Positions 1-6,851 of a stretch of DNA of 12,904 nucleotides are shown one piece after another; within the stretch, counting starts at the first letter, position 1; each line of letters starts with the position of its first letter. Under the pieces are notes generated by a model, which worked only from the letters and a program-made list of their open reading frames with translations, ran no database searches and was not told the origin of the DNA. The position numbers and the translations under genes are program-made. The DNA is taken from assembly GCA_018664265.1 (NCBI GenBank), contig JABJOR010000432.1, forward strand, positions 1-12,904. The letters run 5' to 3'. This DNA is from Rhodospirillales bacterium (lineage in GTDB: Bacteria > Pseudomonadota > Alphaproteobacteria > Rhodospirillales > Casp-alpha2).

Positions 1-806
1 TGGGCAATGGCTGGAAGGTTTCAGGCAGCGTTCGTGAATCTTCCCAGATCCCTAAATTGCGAGAGGAAGGGATGAATGCGTTTGTCTTTGACAGTCAGGA
101 AGGCGATCAAGGTATTTCGGAGCTTCCACTTTCGGACGCCACGCATGTTTTAAGCACGGTTCCTCCGGGCCTGGATGGGGATCCAATTTCTGATCTTGTG
201 AAGACTTGCCGCCACATCAGCTGGATCGGATATTTATCCACCACCGGCGTCTATGGGAATACGGATGGGAAAGTGGTTGATGAAACCAGTCCGATTAACC
301 CCAGTTCCCCCCGCTCCAAACGCCGTGCAGATGCGGAAAGCAAATGGCGCGCCTTGTTTGCGCAAGATGCGTTGCCAGTTCACACCTTTCGCCTTCCCGG
401 AATTTATGGCCCCGGGCGCAGTGTGTTTGAAAGCTATCAAGACAATCGTTTGCGCCGGGTCGAAAAACCGGGGCACGTGTTCAATCGCATTCATGTGGAT
501 GATATTGTTCAGGCCCTTGAAGCGTCCATGAACAAGCCGAATCCCGGCGCAGTCTATAACGTCTGTGATGACCTCCCTATAGAGCCTTCCGAAGTGGCGA
601 CTTATGCCTATGAGCTGATGGAAATAAAACCACCGGCACATATTCCGTTTGAGGAGTTGGTCAAAACCATGTCACCCATGGCTTTGACCTTTTGGCAGGA
701 TAATCGGTGCGTCAGTAACGAACGCATGAAATCCGAACTTGGGATCACACTTCGTTACCCGGATTACAAAAGTGGCCTGAAAGCAATCTTTAAGCTGCTG
801 CGATAG
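1..806 (+). CDS. Atypical SDR-family NAD(P)-dependent epimerase/oxidoreductase, 5' end outside window
   Basis: This is the C-terminal part of a Rossmann-fold short-chain dehydrogenase/epimerase of the YeeZ-like atypical group. The frame is open from base 3 with no stop, and the residues there (GNGWKVSGSVRES) fit the helix and second strand that follow the lost N-terminal glycine-rich loop, so the true start lies to the left. The TTG at 57 is in frame but is not the likely start. Visible marks are VLSTVPPG (the 'S-x-P-P' strand), then YLSTTGVYG followed by a D-E pair, a pattern shared with sugar-nucleotide epimerases, and FRLPGIYGPGRS. The YxxxK catalytic pair of classical SDRs is not seen at the expected place; the region reads SSPRSKRRADAE. 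Substrate cannot be told. The 3' end overlaps the convergent RidA-family gene by 17 bases. Confidence 0.85.
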   Translation, partial: GNGWKVSGSVRESSQIPKLREEGMNAFVFDSQEGDQGISELPLSDATHVLSTVPPGLDGDPISDLVKTCRHISWIGYLSTTGVYGNTDGKVVDETSPINPSSPRSKRRADAESKWRALFAQDALPVHTFRLPGIYGPGRSVFESYQDNRLRRVEKPGHVFNRIHVDDIVQALEASMNKPNPGAVYNVCDDLPIEPSEVATYAYELMEIKPPAHIPFEELVKTMSPMALTFWQDNRCVSNERMKSELGITLRYPDYKSGLKAIFKLLR

Positions 807-1179
807 CTTCTATTTCCACCACCCAGCTCGGGTCCGCGAAACCGGATACGATGAGTAAGGTTGAGGCCGTAATATGGCCTTCCATCTGCTGTTCGCGAAT
901 TTCACGATAGAGTTCGACATCTTCCGGGCGTGTCATGTAAACGTTAATTTTGACGAGGTTGGTCTTGTCCATTCCAGCATCGGCAAGGACGGCAAAAATC
1001 CGTTCCCAGCATTTATTCATTTGTTTGGCGCTGTCGGCGCTCACACCATCACGGGACCGGGCGCCAACCTGACCAGAAATATGAAGCCAGCGTGTTGCGC
1101 CTTCTACAGAAACACCATGAGCATAAGCCGATACTGGATCGGCCATATTTTCAGGACTGTGGTTTTTAAATATAGACAT
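790..1179 (-). CDS. RidA/YjgF/UK114-family protein
   Basis: A 129-residue protein of the Rid family, small trimeric enzymes; the best known, RidA, deaminates reactive enamine/imine intermediates made by PLP enzymes. Family marks are WLHISGQVG near residues 31-39, the helix with a conserved Q-M and C-W-E, LVKINVYMT in the middle and the closing VVEIEAIAAA. The arginine that in RidA proper binds the substrate carboxylate (in the VARLP strand) seems replaced: here the strand reads IVSGFADPSW before VVEIEA. That places it more likely in one of the Rid subfamilies without proven imine deaminase activity. It is the last gene of the minus-strand operon, 40 bases after coq7, and its last 17 bases overlap the end of the convergent SDR gene. 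The start ATG at 1177-1179 is preceded by a purine stretch (GGGGAA). Confidence 0.88.
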   Translation of the reverse strand: MSIFKNHSPENMADPVSAYAHGVSVEGATRWLHISGQVGARSRDGVSADSAKQMNKCWERIFAVLADAGMDKTNLVKINVYMTRPEDVELYREIREQQMEGHITASTLLIVSGFADPSWVVEIEAIAAA

Positions 1180-1219
1180 TTTTCCCCTGTTTCATTTTGA
1201 ATTATCTTAAGGCCGCGTC

Positions 1220-1810
1220 TTAAATGCGCTCTGATAACCAGATCGCCAGACGGGTTCCCGATTTGACAGTTGACGAGAGTATATCATAGCCCGGAGCATC
1301 TTGCCCGCCATGATTTATGGCGGTATCTCGGTGCTCTTGTTCTTCTTCACCGATGCGCACGAAGGTGTCGTATAGCTCTGATTCTGTGTCCCCTGAAACG
1401 GTCTTCAGGGTATCTGCCTGGCGGGTATAATGTTCATCAATGACTTCTTCCACGGCGATGGTGCAGGCCATGGCGGCTCGTTTGCCCATTAATGCTGTCC
1501 CTGCACCAAGCGCAAAGCCCGCCAGATGCCAAAGCGGCAACAAGGCGGTGGGGCGCACCCGGCGCTCAACCACAAGGTTCTCAAATATTTCCAGATGTTC
1601 AGCTTCCTGTTCGGCCATTTCCGCTATGACAGGACCGTCGGAGCTTTTGCCAAGGATCGCAAGCTGGCCTTGATAGATGCGCATGGCACCATACTCGCCT
1701 GCATGATCAACACGGATCATGCGCTCAATTGACTTCGCCGGGCTGAGATCGCCGGGCTTATAGGAAACTGGTTTTTTCACTGTGCTCAAACCTTCTTTAC
1801 AGGTTGTCAT
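1220..1810 (-). CDS. coq7: Demethoxyubiquinone hydroxylase, Coq7 family
   Basis: Coq7 hydroxylates 5-demethoxyubiquinol, the next-to-last step of ubiquinone synthesis, at the inner membrane with a carboxylate-bridged di-iron centre. All six ligands can be placed: E39 (HAGEYGA), E69 and H72 (EQEAEH), E121 (AVEEVIDEH), E157 and H160 (EEQEH). Their spacing matches human COQ7 (30, 52 and 36 residues between successive glutamates). Length (196 aa) suits the short bacterial two-repeat form. The start is uncertain. The ATG at 1808-1810 has no clear ribosome site, while a GTG at 1778-1780, ten codons in, lies about ten bases after AAGAAGG; conserved sequence starts at PGDLSPAKSIERMIRVDHAGEYG either way. 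It follows dsbB by 32 bases on the same strand, so the two are probably cotranscribed. Confidence 0.95.
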   Translation of the reverse strand: MTTCKEGLSTVKKPVSYKPGDLSPAKSIERMIRVDHAGEYGAMRIYQGQLAILGKSSDGPVIAEMAEQEAEHLEIFENLVVERRVRPTALLPLWHLAGFALGAGTALMGKRAAMACTIAVEEVIDEHYTRQADTLKTVSGDTESELYDTFVRIGEEEQEHRDTAINHGGQDAPGYDILSSTVKSGTRLAIWLSERI

Positions 1811-1842
1811 ATAAGAATTGCAGGCTTGATCTTCAATCTGGA

Positions 1843-2361
1843 CTACCGGGTTTTTGCGATCATTTTGCGCAAACCAAGAAACGTTGCGATTCCAAGAGCT
1901 GTGTAAAGTGCCGCATTATAAACCGCCATGGACAAGCCAAACAGCGTCCAGTCTATGGCATCACAGGGTTTTTCCGGCACTTTTTGCAGGGCAGCCTGAA
2001 AATCAGCGATGGTGGTTTCTGTGGCAAGAGAACCACCACATCCAGCGGCGGAAACCCACCAGTGCTGTTCAACCCCCACATGATAGATGGCAATGCCTGC
2101 GCCGACCAAAAGCACCGGAATGCAAATGCCTGTCAGAATATTGCGCCCTTGCCCACGGGGCATCATTATGCCGGCAAGGGCAATAACACTGGTCAGGGCA
2201 TAGGGAATACGTTGATACAGGCAGAGAATACAGGGCTTGATTTCAAAACCATACTGCGCCGTATAGGCAATGCCCAAAGCGGAAACACAGATAAAGATAA
2301 GGCTGAAGGGTACCAGTCGTGGCCAATCGGGTTTTCCGTCAGGGTGAAAAAGCAGGCTCAC
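1843..2361 (-). CDS. dsbB: Disulfide bond formation protein B, DsbB
   Basis: DsbB reoxidises the periplasmic oxidase DsbA and passes the electrons to ubiquinone in the inner membrane. The 172-residue protein has about four hydrophobic segments (roughly 15-36, 53-68, 74-96 and 139-166). It carries both cysteine pairs of the family: C44 and C47 in KPCILCLYQR, with the Arg next to the quinone site, and C108 and C133 in the second periplasmic loop (GCGGS and KPCDAIDW). The start is a GTG at 2359-2361 preceded by the purine run GAGAGAGAA. No dsbA is in the window. It sits 65 bases after the VTT-domain gene and 32 bases before coq7, whose product makes the quinone DsbB reduces. Confidence 0.93.
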   Translation of the reverse strand: MSLLFHPDGKPDWPRLVPFSLIFICVSALGIAYTAQYGFEIKPCILCLYQRIPYALTSVIALAGIMMPRGQGRNILTGICIPVLLVGAGIAIYHVGVEQHWWVSAAGCGGSLATETTIADFQAALQKVPEKPCDAIDWTLFGLSMAVYNAALYTALGIATFLGLRKMIAKTR

Positions 2362-2426
2362 AGTATTCTCTCTCGTTCTTTATCTGGAATCTTGTTCTTG
2401 AGCTTATTAAAGAGGCCTTTGGGCTA

Positions 2427-3011
2427 TTACTCAATAATAAACTTTGCCAACACAAATCCACCAACCAGTAATGCGCAGAAAACCACCGTTAAGAGGCCAA
2501 GCCGGCGTTCGATAAATTCCCGCATGGGCTCACCAAATTTCCAGAGTACGCCTGCAACAAGGAAAAACCGGATACCACGCGCCAAAATAGAGGCAACAAT
2601 AAAGACAACCGGATTGAGGGCCGCAACACCGCTCAGGATTGTTATGACTTTATAAGGAAACGGTGTGATCCCTGCGATGAAGACAGCCCAGGCTCCCCAC
2701 TCAGCGTATTTATCCTGAAAGGTTGAGAATTTTTCTGCATATCCGTAGAGCTCCAGCATGGGTTGGCCAATTTGCTCGAAAGCAAACAGTCCGATGCCAT
2801 AGCCAAGGATTCCACCAAGAACAGACGCAACCGTACACAGCAAAGCATAGAACCAGGCCTTGCGGCGTTCTGCCAAAACCATGGGAATAAGCAAAACATC
2901 TGGAGGAATTGGGAATACAGAGCTTTCAATAAAGGATACGGCACTTAAACCCCAACTTGCCCTTTTATGGGCAGCAAGGTCCATCGTCCAGTCATAGAGG
3001 CGTCTTAACAC
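2427..3011 (-). CDS. YqaA/DedA-like VTT-domain inner-membrane protein
   Basis: A 194-residue polytopic membrane protein of the DedA/VTT (SNARE-associated) superfamily, closest in style to the YqaA branch. The superfamily includes lipid scramblases and flippases such as UptA and PopT; the YqaA branch has no settled function. Typical marks are ESSVFPIPPD (residues 29-38) in a re-entrant loop, a glycine-rich helix at 64-74, the second re-entrant motif ITPFPYK (115-121) and the arginines of ARGIRFF (144-150). The start is GTG at 3009-3011, since AAGGA lies nine bases upstream; an ATG inside that spacer is out of frame and stops after four codons. It is first in the operon with dsbB, coq7 and the Rid gene. 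Confidence 0.88.
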   Translation of the reverse strand: MLRRLYDWTMDLAAHKRASWGLSAVSFIESSVFPIPPDVLLIPMVLAERRKAWFYALLCTVASVLGGILGYGIGLFAFEQIGQPMLELYGYAEKFSTFQDKYAEWGAWAVFIAGITPFPYKVITILSGVAALNPVVFIVASILARGIRFFLVAGVLWKFGEPMREFIERRLGLLTVVFCALLVGGFVLAKFIIE

Positions 3012-3067
3012 AGTTTCATATCCTTGATTTTCGTAAAATAGGGCTCAAAATGCTTGTTTCGGGCACT

Positions 3068-3096
3068 TCAATATCAGACATGCCCCCTATCAGCAA
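3068..3096 (-). promoter_or_regulatory. Candidate sigma70-type promoter for the minus-strand operon
   Basis: Read on the minus strand, TTGCTG (3096-3091) and TATTGA (3073-3068) are separated by 17 bases, about 60 bases upstream of the GTG of the VTT-domain gene. The match to consensus is only partial (four of six in each box) and the region is AT-rich, so chance is possible. Confidence 0.3.
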
Positions 3097-3126
3097 AATA
3101 AAATATCAAAAGGTGCATTTGAGATG

Positions 3127-3154
3127 TTGACCCGGGGTTCGCGATGGGTATCAT
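3127..3154 (+). promoter_or_regulatory. Candidate sigma70 promoter of the tRNA-Leu gene
   Basis: TTGACC at 3127-3132 and TATCAT at 3149-3154 are separated by 16 bases. Transcription would begin near 3161, about a dozen bases before the mature tRNA 5' end, which suits a tRNA gene with a short 5' leader. The gap 3012-3173 contains only this, the candidate minus-strand promoter and AT-rich sequence; I see no gene in it. Confidence 0.65.
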
Positions 3155-3173
3155 GCCGCTAAGGTTTTTCGGG

Positions 3174-3260
3174 GCCCCTGTGGCGGAATTGGTAGACGCG
3201 ACAGACTCAAAATCTGTTGTCCTTACGGGCGTGCCGGTTCGAGTCCGGCTGGGGGCACCA
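3174..3260 (+). tRNA. tRNA-Leu, anticodon CAA
   Basis: An 87-base class II tRNA. The acceptor arms GCCCCTG and TGGGGGC pair along all seven positions (with two G-U pairs), the D arm reads GGCGGAATTGGTAGAC, the anticodon stem ACAGA/TCTGT encloses the seven-base loop CTCAAAA giving anticodon CAA, which reads the TTG leucine codon. A long variable arm (TGTCCTTACGGGCG) follows, as expected for leucine, then the T arm with GGTTCGAGTCC. The discriminator is A and the terminal CCA is encoded (3258-3260). No duplicated copy of the 3' end, which would mark an integrated element, is seen in the window. Confidence 0.97.
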
Positions 3261-3262
3261 AC

Positions 3263-3291
3263 TTCAAGTTATTAGAAATTGAAGATATAAT
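3263..3291 (+). promoter_or_regulatory. Candidate promoter for the 3333 gene
   Basis: A perfect TATAAT at 3286-3291 lies 17 bases after TTCAAG (3263-3268), a weak -35 box with three of six consensus bases. Transcription would begin near 3298, leaving a leader of about 35 bases before the ATG at 3333. The same stretch contains the inverted repeat CTTCAA/TTGAAG (3262-3267, 3279-3284) with an 11-base loop and no T tract, so it may instead help end or process the tRNA transcript. Confidence 0.45.
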
Positions 3292-3332
3292 CATTCCCCC
3301 TTATCCGGCTAATAGAATTTCAGGAGCACGCA

Positions 3333-3704
3333 ATGTCCAAGATACAGTTTTCCGTATATGAGTTCATGAGCATCGTGGGCCATATGGATGAGGGACTAAA
3401 GGGACAAAAAGCTGCGCCCGGTTCAGTTTACCATGAATGGATTGATCAATGGAATGATCTGGACAAAAAGTCTGAGGCCCTTGGGCCTATGGAACGCGCC
3501 GATTTATTGTTTGATGGCAAAGTTACCATCAACGCCATTACGTCTGATCACCTGAAAGAAGTCATTTCAGTTGTAGACGCTATCTACAAGATGAATGAGC
3601 AGATGGTTGAAGATGAAGACCCGGATGCGGACGAGGAAGATGTTTCCATGTGGCGTAACCGTCTTCGTGAGCTGAACGGCGTGCTGGCTTCTTTCGGAGC
3701 ATAG
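3333..3704 (+). CDS. Hypothetical small acidic protein
   Basis: A 123-residue protein that I do not recognise. The start is well supported: ATG at 3333 with CAGGAG ten bases before it. The protein is soluble, without signal peptide or membrane segment. It begins with an amphipathic stretch (FSVYEFMSIVGHMDE), has a tryptophan-bearing helix-like region near residues 36-46, and a strongly acidic segment at about residues 92-103 (EDEDPDADEEDV) followed by a basic helix (WRNRLREL). No enzyme motif or nucleotide-binding loop is visible. It lies just after tRNA-Leu and 44 bases before the integrase-like gene. Codon use is not obviously different from the neighbours, so it is probably a real lineage-specific gene. 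Confidence 0.75.
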   Translation: MSKIQFSVYEFMSIVGHMDEGLKGQKAAPGSVYHEWIDQWNDLDKKSEALGPMERADLLFDGKVTINAITSDHLKEVISVVDAIYKMNEQMVEDEDPDADEEDVSMWRNRLRELNGVLASFGA

Positions 3705-3748
3705 TGCTAACCATTATCGCTTGGATTAACGGTGGGCAATGGTGAGCC

Positions 3749-4207
3749 ATGTCAAGCCAGAAGCACGACAAGACTTGGACTGAATTTGTACACTGGTGTA
3801 GCAAACGCAAGCTCCGGGTTCTGCCTGCACATCCATGGACAATTGCTGCCTATTTACGCTGGATTGATTCCAAAGATGATGGCGACAGGGCAGAATCGAT
3901 CATAAAAAGTATTTCCAGAGCCCATATTCTGCGTGCCCAGCGTTCGCCCCATGATCATCCTGTGATTACTCGGACCCTGTTGTCCATTGCACGTCGTCGC
4001 AAAAGTGCACCGGATAGATCAAACCTGTTTGATGACAAGGACTTTCTTTCCAAAAGACCGATTGAAGAAGATGAACCAGCACTGAATGACGATGATCAGG
4101 AAGATGTCCCGGAAACAGAAGTGCAAACACTCAGGCGCGGTTTTGCCATGCGCTCAACCCCTAAACTGGTTCGGCGCAAAAAGCCCGTTCCCAATGATAC
4201 TCTCTGA
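3749..4207 (+). CDS. Protein resembling a stand-alone tyrosine-integrase N-terminal (SAM-like core-binding) domain
   Basis: A 152-residue protein. Residues about 9-84 follow the pattern of the helical core-binding domain that precedes the catalytic domain in XerC/XerD-like integrases: TWTEFVHWC, LPAHPWTIAAYLRWI, SIIKSISRAH, then a histidine/proline turn, and VITRTLLSIARRR. The catalytic domain with its R-H-R-Y residues is absent. After residue 90 comes a low-complexity tail, first acidic (about 107-124) and then basic (RRGFAMRSTPKLVRRKK). The ORF ends in a normal TGA and the next gene begins 14 bases on, so there is no leftover catalytic half in any frame here. The start ATG is the first one after an in-frame stop at 3743-3745, with GGTGAG just upstream. 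It could be an adapted DNA-binding protein or an integrase relic; the intact frame favours the former. Confidence 0.7.
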   Translation: MSSQKHDKTWTEFVHWCSKRKLRVLPAHPWTIAAYLRWIDSKDDGDRAESIIKSISRAHILRAQRSPHDHPVITRTLLSIARRRKSAPDRSNLFDDKDFLSKRPIEEDEPALNDDDQEDVPETEVQTLRRGFAMRSTPKLVRRKKPVPNDTL

Positions 4208-4221
4208 CAGGAGCCCCCGAA

Positions 4222-5652
4222 GTGAGTGAGCTTTATCAACTGAGCGCCATGGAAATGGTGTCTAATCTTAAACGAGGTGCCGTTTCACCCAGTGAAGCGC
4301 TTGTCGCTGCTTACACGCGTATTGAAGCCGTCGATAATGACGTTCATGCCTTGCCGACCTTGTGCCGCGATAGAGCTGAAAACGTTGCGCGCACAATTGA
4401 AGACGACAAGGATACTCAGCGCGAGCGTCGAAATGACCCGTCGTGGCTTGCGGGCCTTCCTGTGGCGATCAAGGATTTGACCGATGTTGAAGGTGTTCGC
4501 ACCACCTATGGCTCACCTATATATACAGATCATGTGCCGGATAAATCCGATATTTTGGTCCAGCAATTGGAAGCCAACGGTGCGGTGATTATTGGCAAAT
4601 CCAACTCGCCGGAATTTGGTGCAGGTGGAAACAGCTTTAATGAAGTTTTCCCGTCAACCAGAACACCCTGGGACACATCTCGCACATCCGGTGGCTCGTC
4701 TGGTGGGGCAGCAGCCGCACTGGCTTCGGGCCAGGTATGGCTTGCCAATGGCTCCGATCTTGGTGGCTCACTTAGAACACCCGCCAGCTTTTGTGGCATT
4801 GTCGGTTTGCGTCCTTCACCGGGGCGCATCGCTAGTGGCCCCAATCCGCAGCCCTTTAATACTCTTGCTGTCGAAGGCCCTATGGCGCGTGATGTCGCCG
4901 ATACAGCATTGTTTCTGGATGCCATGGTTGGTATGCACCCAGCAGATCCGTTGTCTTTGGGTAAGCCGGAGGCCTCCTTTCGCTCGTTGCTCAAGAATTT
5001 TTCAGGCAAACGCCGTGTTGCCTTTAGCCCCGACCTAGGCATTTCCCCGGTTGACCCTGAGGTTATCAAAGTGTGCGAACGCGCTGTTACAAAACTCTCA
5101 GATATGGGGTGGGAAATTACAGATCAGGCGCCGGATATAAAAGGCTCCATGGAGACCTTCCAGGTTCTTCGCGCCGCCAGTTTTGCCGCAGGGATGAGTG
5201 AACTGCTGGACACAAACCGCGCACTGCTAAAGCCGGATATTATCTGGAATATTGAAAAGGGCCTGAAGCAATCACAAGAGGATGTTGCAAAAGCCGAATG
5301 CGCGCGTGGCACACTGTACCACAAGATGGTGACTTTTTTCGAAAGCCATGATCTGCTGATTTGCCCAACCGCCTGTACATTACCGTTTGATGTAGAACAG
5401 CAATCCCTCAAATCTCTGGGTGATCACGCCTTTGATAATTACATGGAATGGTTGGCCTTGCCGAGTGTATTAAGCCTGACGTCGTGCCCGGTATTGTCAC
5501 TGCCTGTCGGGTTCAGTGAAGCAGGTTTGCCAGTTGGTATGCAACTTGTCGCCCCTCCCCGTGCAGAACATTTATTATTGGCAGCTGCCTATAAGGCTGA
5601 ACAGGCTCTGGAAGTCGGCAGTGCCAATCCAATCGACCCTAAAACCTTTTAA
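4222..5652 (+). CDS. Amidase-signature family hydrolase
   Basis: A 476-residue enzyme of the amidase signature family, which cleaves carboxamides with a Ser-cisSer-Lys triad. The triad can be placed at K84 (PVAIKDL), S159 in GGSSGG (157-162) and nucleophile S183 in GSDLGGSLR; the S159-S183 distance of 24 equals that in fatty acid amide hydrolase. The C-terminal LTSCPVLSLPVGF and GLPVGMQLVAPP are family hallmarks. The start is GTG at 4222, eight bases after AGGAG. No gatB or gatC is nearby, so it is unlikely to be the tRNA amidotransferase subunit GatA; the substrate cannot be read from the sequence. It is 14 bases after the integrase-like gene and 21 bases before the aminotransferase gene, consistent with one transcript. 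Confidence 0.92.
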   Translation: MSELYQLSAMEMVSNLKRGAVSPSEALVAAYTRIEAVDNDVHALPTLCRDRAENVARTIEDDKDTQRERRNDPSWLAGLPVAIKDLTDVEGVRTTYGSPIYTDHVPDKSDILVQQLEANGAVIIGKSNSPEFGAGGNSFNEVFPSTRTPWDTSRTSGGSSGGAAAALASGQVWLANGSDLGGSLRTPASFCGIVGLRPSPGRIASGPNPQPFNTLAVEGPMARDVADTALFLDAMVGMHPADPLSLGKPEASFRSLLKNFSGKRRVAFSPDLGISPVDPEVIKVCERAVTKLSDMGWEITDQAPDIKGSMETFQVLRAASFAAGMSELLDTNRALLKPDIIWNIEKGLKQSQEDVAKAECARGTLYHKMVTFFESHDLLICPTACTLPFDVEQQSLKSLGDHAFDNYMEWLALPSVLSLTSCPVLSLPVGFSEAGLPVGMQLVAPPRAEHLLLAAAYKAEQALEVGSANPIDPKTF

Positions 5653-5673
5653 ATAGTATTTTCGGAGAATGTA

Positions 5674-6801
5674 ATGAGCAACCCAGTTTCAAGCGTCGAC
5701 CCTGATGGTCTACTGGAATATTCAGTGGTCTTCACGAACCGCTCTCTTAACCATATGTCTGGCTCATTTCAGGCTGTAATGAACGATATCTCAACTTCGT
5801 TGAAGCGTGTTTACAATGCAAACTCAGCAGTAGTCGTTCCCGGTGGCGGAACCTACGCCATGGAAGCGGTGGCACGTCAGTACGCAACCGGGAAAAAATG
5901 TCTGGTCGTTCGCAACGGTTTTTTCAGCTTCCGTTGGAGCCAGATTTTTGAATTCGGAAACATTCCTTCAGAGGAAATAGTTCATAAGGCACGATTGGTT
6001 GAAGAAGGCAATCAGGCCGCTTTTGCACCTGCCCCTATCGAAGAAGTTGTTGAATCAATTAAATCACAAAAGCCCGATGTTGTGTTTGCCCCGCACGTAG
6101 AAACCGCGTCCGGTATTATTCTGCCCGATGATTATTTAAAATCCGTGGCCGAAGCCGTGCATTCCGTTGGTGGCCTGTTTGTACTTGATTGCATTGCCTC
6201 TGGCGCAATCTGGGTTGATATGAAAGCTGTCGGCGTTGATATTTTGATCAGCGCCCCTCAAAAAGGGTGGAGCGCTTCGCCTTGCAGTGGTCTGGTTATG
6301 CTCAGCGAAAAAGCCCGTCTTGAAATCGACGCAACGACCAGTTCCAGCTTTGCTTGTGATTTGAAAAAATGGCTGTCCATCATGGAAGCATACGAGAACG
6401 GCGGACATGCCTATCACGCAACCATGCCAACAGACGCGCTTGTAAAATTCCGTGATGCCATGATCGAGACCGAAGACTACGGGCTGGAAAAAGTTCGCGG
6501 CGAGCAATGGGATCTGGGCACCAAAGTCCGCGCCCTTCTGGTCAGCAAAGGTTTCAGAAGTGTAGCGGCAGCCGGATTTGAAGCACCGGGCGTGGTGGTC
6601 AGCTACACCGATGATGGCGATATCCAGAATGGCAAGAAGTTTGCTGCCCAAGGCATGCAAATTGCTGGCGGCGTTCCCTTGATGTGTGATGAGCCAGGCG
6701 ACTTCAAAACTTTCCGATTGGGACTGTTCGGTCTGGACAAGCTCCACAACGTTGATCGCAGTGTTGATAATCTGGCAAAAGCGCTGGATCAAATCGTTTA
6801 G
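5674..6801 (+). CDS. Class V PLP-dependent aminotransferase (alanine/serine-glyoxylate type)
   Basis: A 375-residue fold-type I PLP enzyme of aminotransferase class V. PGGGTYAMEAVARQY (56-70) is the phosphate-binding turn and helix, HVETASGIILP (141-151) is the strand carrying substrate and cofactor contacts, D172 in LDCIASGAIWVD should bind the pyridine nitrogen, and K197 in SAPQKGWSASP is the likely Schiff-base lysine. The layout is that of alanine-glyoxylate and serine-glyoxylate aminotransferases, but the substrate loop here (GWSASPCSG) is different enough that the amino donor cannot be named. The start ATG at 5674 follows GGAGA; an ATG five bases earlier is stopped at once. Close spacing after the amidase suggests the two act on related nitrogen compounds, which is inference. 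Confidence 0.9.
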   Translation: MSNPVSSVDPDGLLEYSVVFTNRSLNHMSGSFQAVMNDISTSLKRVYNANSAVVVPGGGTYAMEAVARQYATGKKCLVVRNGFFSFRWSQIFEFGNIPSEEIVHKARLVEEGNQAAFAPAPIEEVVESIKSQKPDVVFAPHVETASGIILPDDYLKSVAEAVHSVGGLFVLDCIASGAIWVDMKAVGVDILISAPQKGWSASPCSGLVMLSEKARLEIDATTSSSFACDLKKWLSIMEAYENGGHAYHATMPTDALVKFRDAMIETEDYGLEKVRGEQWDLGTKVRALLVSKGFRSVAAAGFEAPGVVVSYTDDGDIQNGKKFAAQGMQIAGGVPLMCDEPGDFKTFRLGLFGLDKLHNVDRSVDNLAKALDQIV

Positions 6802-6851
6802 TAAACTTACTTTGTGCTATGCACGTATTTAATTTTTTAGGAGCTTAAGAC

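Noticed and set aside
57..806. TTG at 57 as the start of the SDR gene.
   Set aside because: The frame is open to the left edge and the residues before it fit the Rossmann fold, so the gene is cut by the window.
1804..2655. A 283-codon plus-strand open frame across dsbB and the end of the VTT-domain gene.
   Set aside because: It is antisense to two clearly recognisable membrane proteins, has no family-like sequence and is rich in residues typical of a shadow frame.
3044..3123. Near-inverted repeat CTCAAAATGC and GCATTTGAG flanking the operon promoter region.
   Set aside because: The arms differ by one base in length, are about 60 bases apart and lie in AT-rich sequence, so chance is likely.
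3174..3260. tRNA-Leu as an active attachment site.
   Set aside because: No second copy of its 3' end and no complete integrase gene is seen in this window.
4222..5652. Amidase gene as gatA.
   Set aside because: No gatB or gatC nearby, and the neighbours are metabolic enzymes; the signature alone does not separate GatA from other amidases.
6802..6851. Possible promoter and the dyad GTGCTATGCAC before the MaoC gene.
   Set aside because: A TTTAAT box is present but no -35 box at proper spacing, and the dyad has only four pairs.
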